Program-made: the position numbers and the translations under genes | In this document: one piece after another, positions 42,857 to 50,800 of the stretch | Layout of the letters: each line of letters starts with the position of its first letter | Numbering within the stretch: position 1 is the stretch's first letter | Assembly (NCBI RefSeq): GCF_018918155.1 | Contig: NZ_JAHLPY010000001.1 | Location: 124,001-188,000 of the forward strand | DNA from: Anaerostipes sp. MSJ-23 | GTDB taxonomy: Bacteria; Bacillota; Clostridia; Lachnospirales; Lachnospiraceae | Reading direction: 5' to 3' | Length of the DNA stretch: 64,000 nucleotides | The notes under the pieces: model-generated | Told to the model about the DNA's origin: nothing | The model's database searches: none | What the model saw: only the letters and a program-made list of their open reading frames with translations

Positions 42857-43309
42857 CTATTTTATGTTTTTTATAGCATAATGATGCACAATTGATGCAC
42901 AGATTCCATACAAAGAAGAAGCAACCATAATGCCGGCAGCAATTGCAATAGCTGTAAGCATTGTCTTTTGTCCATATAAAGAAAACAGATGCCATTCTTT
43001 TGCGATGACATAATTCATTGTATAATAAAGGTTTCCTCCAGGAACTAGTGGAATAATTCCTGTAATTAAAAAAACTGTAACTGGTGTCTTTAAAATTCTT
43101 GCCATGGTTTCTGCATAAATCGTTGCAACAGCCGCAGCGGCTAAATTTGCTGCAAAGCCACTTGGCATCTGATTCCATACAAATAAATATGCCGCCCATG
43201 AAATCATTCCAGAAACACCAGCTGTCCACAATTTTTTTCCTCGCAAATTGTAAAGTAATGCAAATCCTAAACTCCCGGCAAAACTTGCAAAAATTTGAAT
43301 CACTGCCAT
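42857..43309 (-). CDS. Threonine/serine exporter, C-terminal subunit (ThrE_2/DUF3815)
   Basis: The product has 150 residues and about four or five transmembrane helices. It corresponds to the C-terminal half of ThrE, with FASFAGSLGFALLYNLRGKK near 6-25, LVPGGNLYYTMNYVIAKEW near 87-105 (PGG being characteristic). GGAGGTGT precedes the ATG. It overlaps the N-terminal subunit gene by 10 bases, so the two are translationally coupled and should form one transporter exporting threonine, serine or related compounds. Confidence 0.9.
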   Translation of the reverse strand: MAVIQIFASFAGSLGFALLYNLRGKKLWTAGVSGMISWAAYLFVWNQMPSGFAANLAAAAVATIYAETMARILKTPVTVFLITGIIPLVPGGNLYYTMNYVIAKEWHLFSLYGQKTMLTAIAIAAGIMVASSLYGICASIVHHYAIKNIK

Positions 43310-44061
43310 ACACCTCCAAGAAAAACTAATGCCATAAAGGAACCTGCTGCAAGAAATACCGCAAGAAGAACCGATTCACAAACTCGCAAAATACCAGACA
43401 TCATATCTCCTCCAATCATATCACGAAGTGCATTGACAAAGGCAACTCCAGGCACAAGCAGCATAATATTTCCAATAATAATCTTCCCATAGTCTTTTGT
43501 AATACCAAATCTAGCAGACAAATATGCAAGTGCTGCAACAAAAAAAGATAATAAAAAATTTAAAACCATCTCATTCGGGGTTAATTTACTTAAATATCTT
43601 GAAAGAACCGTAACAGCGCCTCCAATTAAAATCGCAATTGCTCCTTCTGCAATCCCTCCTCCATAAAAAATCGTCCATGCAGTCGCAATCGCTGCTGAAG
43701 TTAAAACTTCCTCCATAAAAGAATTGATTCTCCCAGTTTTTATTTTCTGTATCCTCTGTTTTACTTCTTTTTCATTTGGAAGATCTCGACACATATATCT
43801 CGAAAGTTGATTAAATTCATCTAGTTTTTTAAAATCTGTTTTATAATGACGAATACGCTTTGTTTGTGTCAAAATTTCCCCGTCTGCATCTTCAATTGAA
43901 GTTACAATACTTGAAGTAATTGAAAACACATCTGCTTTTTTTGCTCCATAAGCAAGACAAATACGCGTAATCGTATCCTCTACCCTAGAGACCCCAGCTC
44001 CAGAAATAAGCATTCCTTCTCCAATATCCATAGCAAATGCTAGTACCTTTTTTAATTTCAT
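43300..44061 (-). CDS. Threonine/serine exporter, N-terminal subunit (ThrE/DUF1212)
   Basis: The product has 253 residues. Residues ~1-110 are cytoplasmic (FAMDIGEGMLISGAGVSRVEDT, in parts, then SIVTSIEDADGE), and residues ~115-250 contain about five membrane helices with LLVPGVAFVNALRDMIGGDM near 205-224. This is the DUF1212 half of the ThrE exporter; in Corynebacterium the two halves are fused. GGAGGTGG precedes the ATG. It is followed by the second subunit and the subtilase gene. Confidence 0.92.
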   Translation of the reverse strand: MKLKKVLAFAMDIGEGMLISGAGVSRVEDTITRICLAYGAKKADVFSITSSIVTSIEDADGEILTQTKRIRHYKTDFKKLDEFNQLSRYMCRDLPNEKEVKQRIQKIKTGRINSFMEEVLTSAAIATAWTIFYGGGIAEGAIAILIGGAVTVLSRYLSKLTPNEMVLNFLLSFFVAALAYLSARFGITKDYGKIIIGNIMLLVPGVAFVNALRDMIGGDMMSGILRVCESVLLAVFLAAGSFMALVFLGGVWQ

Positions 44062-44124
44062 AAAACTGCCACCTCCTGCCTACATCAAATATTTACACGA
44101 AAACAAAGCTATTATAACATAAAG

Positions 44125-44157
44125 AAAATCCCTGTATGATAATCATACAGAGATTTT
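44125..44157 (-). terminator. Terminator of the DegV gene
   Basis: AAAATCTCTGTATGAT and ATCATACAGGGATTTT (one mismatch) form a long hairpin, followed on the minus strand by CTTTATG. It lies between degV and the thrE genes. Confidence 0.8.
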
Positions 44158-44187
44158 ACTCAAAATTTTCATATCCTATTTTTCACA

Positions 44188-45057
44188 TCAATCGTCAATT
44201 TTATGTGTCCATGCAACTGCAAGCGCTCCCGCACCAATATGGCATGCCACACTTAAGGATAAGGGATCTTCATGAAATTCCATTCCTGGAAATTCCTCCA
44301 TCAGCTCTTCTTTCCATTTTTGTGCCGCCTCTTTATCTTTTGTATAAGCCGCCTGAAGATAAGCATGTTTTCCAAAATCTCCATCTGGAAAACGTTCTTC
44401 AAGTTCTTTTCTTGCCGCTGCAATCATTTTTTTCTTCGCCTGCTTAACTCCTCTTGTTTTTGCAAACGCATCCAGCTTTTCTCCATGGATTTGAAGAACC
44501 GGTTTAATACCAAGAACCGTTCCGATTGCTGCTCCTGCCGCTGTAACACGACCTCCCTTTTTTAAATATTTTAAAGTATCTACCATAATGTAGATTCCAG
44601 TATCTAGTTTGTCTTTCTCAAGAATCTCCTTAATTTCTAAGGCACTCTTTCCTTCTTTCACTAGTTTCATAGCATCTAATACAGATTGTCTCTGTGTAAC
44701 AGAAATACGCTGATTATCTACCACTTGTACTTTTCCATCATAATCTTCTGCCAACATTCTAGCAGTTTCACAAGAACTGCTTAATCCGCTTGACATTGGA
44801 ATATGCACAATTTCATCATAATCTTTTAAAAGTTTTTCCCAAAGATCAAGTACATCTCCTGGTGCTGGCTGAGAAGTCTTAATATCTTCATCCGCATTCA
44901 ATCTTTCATAAAATTCTTCCTGCGAAAGTGTAATCTCTTCAAAATATAATTTTTCATTAATATAAAACGGCATTGGAATTACAGAAATACCAAGTTTTTT
45001 ACCCTCTACCTGTGTAATTCCACTGTTACTATCCGTTACAATCGCTATTTTACTCAT
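44188..45057 (-). CDS. DegV family protein (fatty-acid binding)
   Basis: The product has 289 residues. It has the two-domain DegV pattern: IVTDSNSGIT near 4-13, the fatty-acid-binding HIPMSSGLSSSCETARM near 86-102, KGGRVTAAGAAIGTVLGIKP near 166-185 and the C-terminal HIGAGALAVAW. DegV/FakB proteins present fatty acids to the FakA kinase, but no fakA is in the window. A spacer before the ATG at 45057 has GGATTCAAGT. It is a single-gene unit with its own terminator. Confidence 0.93.
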   Translation of the reverse strand: MSKIAIVTDSNSGITQVEGKKLGISVIPMPFYINEKLYFEEITLSQEEFYERLNADEDIKTSQPAPGDVLDLWEKLLKDYDEIVHIPMSSGLSSSCETARMLAEDYDGKVQVVDNQRISVTQRQSVLDAMKLVKEGKSALEIKEILEKDKLDTGIYIMVDTLKYLKKGGRVTAAGAAIGTVLGIKPVLQIHGEKLDAFAKTRGVKQAKKKMIAAARKELEERFPDGDFGKHAYLQAAYTKDKEAAQKWKEELMEEFPGMEFHEDPLSLSVACHIGAGALAVAWTHKIDD

Positions 45058-45127
45058 TACTTGAATCCCTTTCTCTTATTCTTACCCTACATCATAACAA
45101 AAATGTTATCGTACCGCAAAGGTTTTC

Positions 45128-45718
45128 CTATATATTTGAAAAAAATACAAATGAGTTCTTTCCCGTTTCCTGTTTCATTTCCTGTAAAAAACGTGCAATC
45201 GGAAATCCTACAACATTATAATAATCACCTTTTATCTCTTTGATAAATACGGATGCCTTTCCTTGGATCCCATAACTTCCAGCCTTATCCATTGGCTCTT
45301 TTGTAGCAATATAATGACGAATTTCTTCCTCTTCTAATTGATAAAAAGAAACATCGGTCTTCTCAAAAAAAGTATGTTTCTTTCCATTTCGAATCACACA
45401 AACTCCTGTATAAACCTGATGTGTCTGTCCACTTAACATCGAAAGCATACGAAAAGCATCTTCCTCATTTTTTGGCTTCCCAAGAATCTCATTTTTATAA
45501 GCCACAATGGTATCTGCCCCAACAACAACTTCTTTTCTTCCAGTCTGCTCCCATACATCTTCTGCTTTCTGTGTTGCAAGTTCTTCTACAATTTCTTCCG
45601 GTATTTCTTTTGTAATAACTTCTTCTACCTGACTTGGAACTACCTTGAAAGATAAATCTGCTAATTCAAATAATTCTCTTCTCCTCGGGGAAGCGGACGC
45701 AAGTATAAAATTTTCCAC
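45128..45718 (-). CDS. maf: Maf family nucleotide pyrophosphatase
   Basis: The product has 196 residues and begins with GTG at 45718 behind AAAGGAG. The Maf signature LASASPRRRELFELADLSF is at 6-24, followed by VVVGADTIVAY near 64, KPKNEEDAFRML near 80 and DKAGSYGIQGKASVFIKEIKGDYYNVVG near 142-169 (in parts). Maf enzymes hydrolyse dTTP, UTP and modified nucleotides to prevent their incorporation. The gene lies 72 bases after pnp with a weak hairpin between them, so partial read-through from pnp is possible. Confidence 0.94.
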   Translation of the reverse strand: MENFILASASPRRRELFELADLSFKVVPSQVEEVITKEIPEEIVEELATQKAEDVWEQTGRKEVVVGADTIVAYKNEILGKPKNEEDAFRMLSMLSGQTHQVYTGVCVIRNGKKHTFFEKTDVSFYQLEEEEIRHYIATKEPMDKAGSYGIQGKASVFIKEIKGDYYNVVGFPIARFLQEMKQETGKNSFVFFSNI

Positions 45719-45744
45719 TGTTTTTCTCCTTTTTGCGAAAGATA

Positions 45745-45784
45745 AGGAGGTTCCCAGTTTCCTGAAAACCTCCTGTTTTCTTTC
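45745..45784 (-). terminator. Hairpin between pnp and maf
   Basis: AGGAGGTT and AACCTCCT form an 8-bp stem. The minus-strand bases after it (TATCTTTCGC) are a poor U-run, so termination is probably partial. It may also stabilise the pnp 3' end. Confidence 0.5.
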
Positions 45785-45790
45785 TATTTC

Positions 45791-47881
45791 TTAGTCGTCA
45801 ATCTTTTCTTCCAGTCTTAAGTTAATTCTGCCCATCTTATCAATTTCTAGTACTTTCACTGCAACCTTGTCTCCAATGTTTACGACATCTTCCACTTTTT
45901 CTACTCTTTCCTTCGAAAGTTTCGAAATATGAATCATTCCATCTTTGTTTGGAGATAACTGCACAAATGCACCAAATGGCATAATTCTTACAACTTCTCC
46001 TTCATAAATATCTCCGACATTCAGAGGTTCTACAATTGATTTAATAATGCTAATTGCTTTATCAATCATATCCTGATCTTCACTTAAGATATCAATTCGT
46101 CCACTTTCATCAATATCGATTTTAACACCTGTTTCATCAATGATCGCATTAATTGTTTTTCCTTGTTTTCCAATAACTTCTGAAATTTTTTCAGGATCAA
46201 TTGTATACTGAGAAATTTTTGGTGCATATTTTCCTACATGATCTCTTGCTTCTCCAATCACTGGATTCATAACTTCATGAAGAATATAAGTTCTTGCTTC
46301 TTTTGTTCTTGCAATTGCTTCACGGATAATCTGATTTGTTAATCCATGAATTTTAATATCCATCTGGATCGCTGTAATACCTTTATCTGTACCAGCTACT
46401 TTAAAGTCCATATCTCCAAAGAAATCTTCTAATCCCTGAATATCTGTAAGAATGATGTAATCATCATCTCCTTCTCCTGTCACAAGTCCTACGGAAATAC
46501 CCGCAACTGGAGCTTTGATTGGAACACCAGATGCCATCAATGACAGAGAAGATGCACAAATACTTCCCTGTGAAGTTGATCCATTAGATTCCATAATTTC
46601 AGATACTGTACGAATTGCATACGGGAATTCGTCTTCTGTTGGCAATACTGGAACTAAAGCTCTCTCTGCAAGAGCACCATGTCCGATTTCACGACGTCCA
46701 GGTCCTCTGCTTGGACGTGTCTCTCCTACAGAATAAGATGGAAAATTATAATGATGCATATAACGTTTTGTTGTTTCGTTTACATCAATTCCATCTAGAC
46801 GCTGTGCCTCTGATAAAGAACCAAGCGTTGTTACCGTCATAACTTGAGTCTGTCCTCTCTGGAACATTGCAGAACCATGAACTCTTGGCAAACAATCAAT
46901 TTCTGCATGTAATGGACGAATCTGTTTGATATCACGACCGTCTGGACGTTTATGATCTTTTAAGATCATCTTACGAACGGTTTTCTTCTGAAATGCATAA
47001 ACTGCTTCTGAAATCTGTGCCAACCACTCTTCATTTTCTGCATATCTTTCTTCCAGTTTTTCTTCGATCGCACGAATATTTTCTTCTCTTGTCTGTTTAT
47101 CATCTGTGAAGACAGCTTCTTCCATTGCTTCTGGAGTGATAAATGCGACCATATCATCATACATTTCCGGATCTACAACATGATGTTCATAATCATGTTT
47201 TTCTTTTCCACATTCTGCAACGATGGTATCAATAAATTTAATAATTTCCTGATTTACTTCATGCGCTTTAAAGATTGCCTCTAACATTACATCTTCTGGG
47301 ATTTCATTCGCACCAGCTTCGATCATGATAACTTTATCTCTTGTAGAAGCTACCGTCAATGCAAGATCTGATACTTCTTTCTGGGCAGAAGTTGGGTTGA
47401 TCACAAATTCTCCATCTACTAAACCTACCATTGTAGAAGCTGTTGGTCCATCAAATGGAATATCTGAAATTGCAGTTGCAATTGCAGAACCAAGCATTGC
47501 TGTAAGTTCCGGGCTACAATCTGGATCTACAGACATCACAAGGTTATTTAACGCAACATCATTACGATAATCTTTTGGAAATAACGGTCTCATTGGGCGG
47601 TCAATTACGCGGTCTGTAAGAATCGCATTTTCAGAAGGTTTTCCCTCTCTTTTTAAATATCCTCCAGGAATCTTACCTACAGAATATAATTTTTCTTCAT
47701 ATTCTACACTTAATGGGAAGAAATCAATCCCATCCCTTGGCTTTTCTGATGCGGTTGCTGTAGATAATACAACGGTATCACCATAGTGCATAAAAGCTGC
47801 ACCATTTGCCTGTGCTGCAACACGTCCAACTTCAACCATTAGTGTACGTCCTGCAAGTTCCATACTAAACTGTTTTGTCAT
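45791..47881 (-). CDS. pnp: Polyribonucleotide nucleotidyltransferase (PNPase)
   Basis: The product has 696 residues, usual length. Two RNase PH-like domains flank a helical linker (about 225-310), with GRREIGHGALAERAL near 395 and DIQGLEDFFGDMDFKVAGT near 475. A KH domain lies about 550-610 (VIGKQGKTINAIIDE) and an S1 domain about 618-690 (GDIYEGEVVRIMPFGAFVQL). It degrades RNA phosphorolytically. AAAGGAGACG precedes the ATG. It follows rpsO but has its own structured leader; a terminator separates the two genes. Confidence 0.97.
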   Translation of the reverse strand: MTKQFSMELAGRTLMVEVGRVAAQANGAAFMHYGDTVVLSTATASEKPRDGIDFFPLSVEYEEKLYSVGKIPGGYLKREGKPSENAILTDRVIDRPMRPLFPKDYRNDVALNNLVMSVDPDCSPELTAMLGSAIATAISDIPFDGPTASTMVGLVDGEFVINPTSAQKEVSDLALTVASTRDKVIMIEAGANEIPEDVMLEAIFKAHEVNQEIIKFIDTIVAECGKEKHDYEHHVVDPEMYDDMVAFITPEAMEEAVFTDDKQTREENIRAIEEKLEERYAENEEWLAQISEAVYAFQKKTVRKMILKDHKRPDGRDIKQIRPLHAEIDCLPRVHGSAMFQRGQTQVMTVTTLGSLSEAQRLDGIDVNETTKRYMHHYNFPSYSVGETRPSRGPGRREIGHGALAERALVPVLPTEDEFPYAIRTVSEIMESNGSTSQGSICASSLSLMASGVPIKAPVAGISVGLVTGEGDDDYIILTDIQGLEDFFGDMDFKVAGTDKGITAIQMDIKIHGLTNQIIREAIARTKEARTYILHEVMNPVIGEARDHVGKYAPKISQYTIDPEKISEVIGKQGKTINAIIDETGVKIDIDESGRIDILSEDQDMIDKAISIIKSIVEPLNVGDIYEGEVVRIMPFGAFVQLSPNKDGMIHISKLSKERVEKVEDVVNIGDKVAVKVLEIDKMGRINLRLEEKIDD

Positions 47882-47915
47882 AAAATTTCGTCTCCTTTAT
47901 AAATTTCTTTGTCTT

Positions 47916-48035
47916 AAGGCGCCGAAACAACTGAAAAACCGGTTTTCTCTCCCTATTGCTATTGCTAAACTTCATAGAAGTTTTCCTACTTTCAAGACAA
48001 AAAATCAGCTTTTCAGTAGTCTCGGGAAACGCCTC
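47916..48035 (-). promoter_or_regulatory. Candidate structured leader RNA of pnp
   Basis: Minus-strand segments pair in a nested order: GAGGCG (48035-48030) with CGCCTT (47921-47916); ACTGAAAA (48017-48010) with TTTTCAGT (47937-47930); and an inner hairpin AAACTTC/GAAGTTT (47983-47967). A -10-like TATACT lies at 48053-48048, so the folded region starts near the 5' end. No known riboswitch motif is recognised. It ends about 35 bases before the pnp start. Confidence 0.5.
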
Positions 48036-48094
48036 TGCAACTTAATCAGTATAGCATGATTTTTTTGAAAAAACCAGATGAAATTTCTATCTTC

Positions 48095-48143
48095 ATAAAA
48101 AGAAAAACCCATCGCAATGCTTTATAGCTTTGCAACAGGTTTT
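48095..48143 (-). terminator. Terminator of rpsO
   Basis: On the minus strand AAAACCTGTTGCAAAGC pairs with GCATTGCGATGGGTTTT (some mismatches), followed by TCTTTTTATG. It lies 30 bases past the rpsO stop and separates rpsO from pnp. Confidence 0.78.
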
Positions 48144-48172
48144 GCCTTGTATATTTTCTGATATAATCAGAA

Positions 48173-48439
48173 TTATTTTCTTAATCCTAATTTTTCGATC
48201 AGTGCACGATATCTTTCAACATCTTTGCTCTTTAAGTAAGCTAATAAGTTACGTCTCTTACCAACCATCTTAAGAAGACCTCTTCTTGAATGATGATCTT
48301 TTGGATGCTGGTTAAAATGATCCTGAAGTTCCTGAATTCTTGCTGTTAAGATTGCTACCTGAACTTCTGGTGAACCTGTATCCTTTGCGTCTTTTCCGTA
48401 TTTAGCTACGATTTCTGCTTTCTTTTCTGATGAAATCAT
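48173..48439 (-). CDS. rpsO: 30S ribosomal protein S15
   Basis: The product has 88 residues, full length for S15. Signatures are [20 protein letters not shown] (20) near 22-41, [19 protein letters not shown] near 45-63 and [20 protein letters not shown] near 68-87. S15 binds 16S rRNA early in 30S assembly. AAGGAGG precedes the ATG. It has its own promoter and a leader hairpin that could support autogenous control. Confidence 0.98.
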   Translation of the reverse strand: MISSEKKAEIVAKYGKDAKDTGSPEVQVAILTARIQELQDHFNQHPKDHHSRRGLLKMVGKRRNLLAYLKSKDVERYRALIEKLGLRK

Positions 48440-48473
48440 TGTATTTCCTCCTTAAAATTCTTTTTGTCTCCTA

Positions 48474-48510
48474 ATACCAGGAAAGGGTTGGAGTGCCCAA
48501 ATCTGAGTAT
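48474..48510 (-). promoter_or_regulatory. Leader hairpin upstream of rpsO
   Basis: On the minus strand ATACTCAG (48510-48503) pairs with CTGGTAT (48480-48474), one bulge, enclosing TTGG/CCAA (48500-48497 with 48491-48488). It sits about 30 bases before the start codon. S15 autoregulates through leader structures in several bacteria; that this is one is inferred from position. Confidence 0.45.
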
Positions 48511-48527
48511 CGGTCAATAACTTCTTC

Positions 48528-48557
48528 ATTTTATCATATGATTATCACTTTTGTAAA
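48528..48557 (-). promoter_or_regulatory. Promoter of rpsO
   Basis: The minus strand carries TTTACA (48557-48552), an 18-base spacer and TAAAAT (48533-48528). Confidence 0.6.
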
Positions 48558-48560
48558 GAG

Positions 48561-49358
48561 TTATTTTCCCATATCTTTGCTTTTTTTACTTGCCGCATGA
48601 ACAGCTTCAATCACAGCACTTCTCATACCCTTCTTTTCTAAAACTCGAACTGCCTCAATGGTTGTTCCTGCAGGAGAACACACAGCATCTTTTAATTCTC
48701 CTGGATGCTGTCCTGTCTCAAGCACCATTTTAGCACTTCCAAGCACAGACTGCGCTGCAAATGTATACGCCTTGCTTCTTGGAATCCCTTGCATTACCGC
48801 TGCATCTGCCATTGCTTCAATAAACATGTATACATAGGCTGGAGAACTTCCACTGACTCCAACAACAGCATCTATTAGATTTTCTGTTATCTTTTCTACC
48901 TTTCCAAAGCTTTCAAAAATATGATATACTTCATCAAATTCTTCTTCTTTTACATATTCATTGCAACACATACCAGACATTGCTTCTCCAACTAACGCTG
49001 GTGTATTTGGCATTACACGGATAATCTTCATTTCTTTTCCAAATTGACGTTCTACCTGTGACATAGAAATACCCGCTGCAATGGAAACAATCAACTGTTT
49101 TTTTGATACTTCTTTTCGAATTTCTTTAATAACATCTTCGTACATCTGCGGTTTTATAGAAAGTACAACGATATCCGCTTTTGCTGCTTCACAGTTATTT
49201 CCTGTTGTTACAATTCCAAATTTTTCTCTAACTGCATTCATTTTTTCCGGAGTTGGACCGGAAGCAATGATCTCTTCCTTTTCAAATACTTTCTGATTTA
49301 AAATCCCAGTGATCATAGCCTGCGCCATATTTCCACATCCGATAAAACCTAACTTCAT
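48561..49358 (-). CDS. proC: Pyrroline-5-carboxylate reductase
   Basis: From the ATG at 49358 (AGGAGG 9 bases upstream) the product has 265 residues. The NAD(P)-binding motif LGFIGCGNMAQAMI is at 3-16. The C-terminal ProC signature ELKDAVCSPAGTTIEAVRVL is near 215-234, after SGSSPAYVYMFIEAMADAA near 160. It reduces P5C to proline in the final step of proline synthesis. It is the last gene of the long sepF-to-proC operon. Confidence 0.95.
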   Translation of the reverse strand: MKLGFIGCGNMAQAMITGILNQKVFEKEEIIASGPTPEKMNAVREKFGIVTTGNNCEAAKADIVVLSIKPQMYEDVIKEIRKEVSKKQLIVSIAAGISMSQVERQFGKEMKIIRVMPNTPALVGEAMSGMCCNEYVKEEEFDEVYHIFESFGKVEKITENLIDAVVGVSGSSPAYVYMFIEAMADAAVMQGIPRSKAYTFAAQSVLGSAKMVLETGQHPGELKDAVCSPAGTTIEAVRVLEKKGMRSAVIEAVHAASKKSKDMGK

Positions 49359-49377
49359 ACTGCAATCCTCCTGTCTG

Positions 49378-50292
49378 TCAATCATCCAGTTTCTTTAGTA
49401 ATTCTTCAAAATATTTCGGAAGCGGTACTTCAAATTCCATATATTCTTTCGTTCGTGGATGTACAAATCCAAGAACTTTAGCATGAAGGCACTGTCCTTC
49501 CAAATGATACTTTGATTTCTTCGGTCCATATACCCCGTCCCCCAAAAGAGGATGACGAATGGATGCCATATGCACACGAATCTGATGAGTTCGTCCGGTC
49601 TCCAGACGACACTCGATATAAGTAAAGCCTTTTTTAAGACGTTTCAATACTTTATAATGAGTGACTGCATGTTTTCCTCCGGGCACAACTGCCATTTTCT
49701 TACGATCCTTTAAGCTCCTTGCAATTGGAGCATTAATGGTTCCTTCGTCTTCTTTTAAGTTATCATAAACAATCGCATGATAACGTCTTGTAATGGAATG
49801 TTCTGCAAGCTGGGCCGCAATACTCTGGTGCGCCATATCATTTTTGCATACAATTAAAATGCCTGTTGTATCTTTATCAATTCGATGTACAATTCCAGGA
49901 CGCAAAACCCCATTAATACCAGAAAGATCATCTTTACAATGATACATCAATCCATTTACAAGTGTTCCGCTAAAATGTCCAGCCGCCGGATGTACTACCA
50001 TCCCCTTCGGTTTATTAATCAAAATAACATCTGAATCTTCATAAACAATATCTAGATCCATTTTTTCCGGTACAATAGAAAGGACTTCTGGTGCTGGAAT
50101 CTCCAGCACAATCTCATCCCCTTCTTTGCATTTATAATTACTTTTTTCCTGTTTTCCATTGACCTTTGCCAATCCTTGCTTACATAATTTCTGCAGATAG
50201 CTTCTTGTATGGTCCAAAAATACCTGTGAAAGAAGTACATCCATTCTCTTTCCACTTTGCTCTCGTGAAACGATGATTTTCTCGTCACTCAT
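49378..50292 (-). CDS. rluD: RluD-family 23S rRNA pseudouridine synthase
   Basis: The product has 304 residues. An S4 domain lies at about 12-70 (LLSQVFLDHTRSYLQKLCKQG), then the catalytic domain with HRIDKDTTGILIV near 138, whose Asp is catalytic, and the GRTHQIRVHMASIRHPLLGD signature near 232-251. RluD-type enzymes isomerise uridines in 23S rRNA. GGAGAAG precedes the ATG. It directly follows lspA (no gap beyond the stop), a conserved Firmicute neighbour pair. Confidence 0.94.
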   Translation of the reverse strand: MSDEKIIVSREQSGKRMDVLLSQVFLDHTRSYLQKLCKQGLAKVNGKQEKSNYKCKEGDEIVLEIPAPEVLSIVPEKMDLDIVYEDSDVILINKPKGMVVHPAAGHFSGTLVNGLMYHCKDDLSGINGVLRPGIVHRIDKDTTGILIVCKNDMAHQSIAAQLAEHSITRRYHAIVYDNLKEDEGTINAPIARSLKDRKKMAVVPGGKHAVTHYKVLKRLKKGFTYIECRLETGRTHQIRVHMASIRHPLLGDGVYGPKKSKYHLEGQCLHAKVLGFVHPRTKEYMEFEVPLPKYFEELLKKLDD

Positions 50293-50796
50293 TTACTTCT
50301 TCTCCTTTTTCCACTGCAAAAAGCTAAGCTCATCTTCTTTATAATAGAAAAGAATTAAGATAAGCAGTAAAACGACAGTTACTGTAACATAAATATCAGC
50401 TATATTAAAAACCGGAAAATTAATTGCTTTAAAATAGCAGAAATCTATAACATATCCTCGTGTAATACGGTCGATAAAATTTCCAATAGCTCCCGCCATT
50501 AAAAACATATAACAGATCCTAAGTGGTACATACCGCCTGGTATCCGGTAATTGCAAATAGAACCATGTAACAGCCACTAACACCAAAATCGTAAGAATGA
50601 AAAAAATAATTTGACGATTTTGTAAGATTCCAAATGCAGCGCCCCTGTTTTCTAAATAATAAAATTCAAAAATATTTTTTACAATTATAATAGGATCCTG
50701 ATTTTTCAATTGAGAAAGTGCCCATACTTTTGATAATTGATCAAGAATAATAAATAAAATAATACCACTAAAAATTTTCCAATGTTTTTTCCACAT
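50293..50796 (-). CDS. lspA: Lipoprotein signal peptidase (signal peptidase II)
   Basis: The product has 167 residues and four transmembrane helices. The family motifs ENRGAAFGIL near 51-60, GAIGNFIDRITRGYVIDF near 102-119 and FNIADIYVTV near 128 contain the two catalytic Asp residues (in VIDF and IADI). It cleaves prolipoprotein signals before the lipid-modified Cys; at least two predicted lipoproteins are in this window. It begins 4 bases after aroB ends and has only a weak ribosome site, consistent with translational coupling. Confidence 0.95.
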   Translation of the reverse strand: MWKKHWKIFSGIILFIILDQLSKVWALSQLKNQDPIIIVKNIFEFYYLENRGAAFGILQNRQIIFFILTILVLVAVTWFYLQLPDTRRYVPLRICYMFLMAGAIGNFIDRITRGYVIDFCYFKAINFPVFNIADIYVTVTVVLLLILILFYYKEDELSFLQWKKEKK

Positions 50797-50800
50797 GATT

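Noticed and set aside
42795-43319. A 174-codon Cys/Asn-rich frame overlapping the second ThrE subunit
   Set aside because: It is the out-of-frame shadow of the ThrE_2 gene; its composition is unlike a real protein, and the other frame has clear family motifs and a ribosome site.
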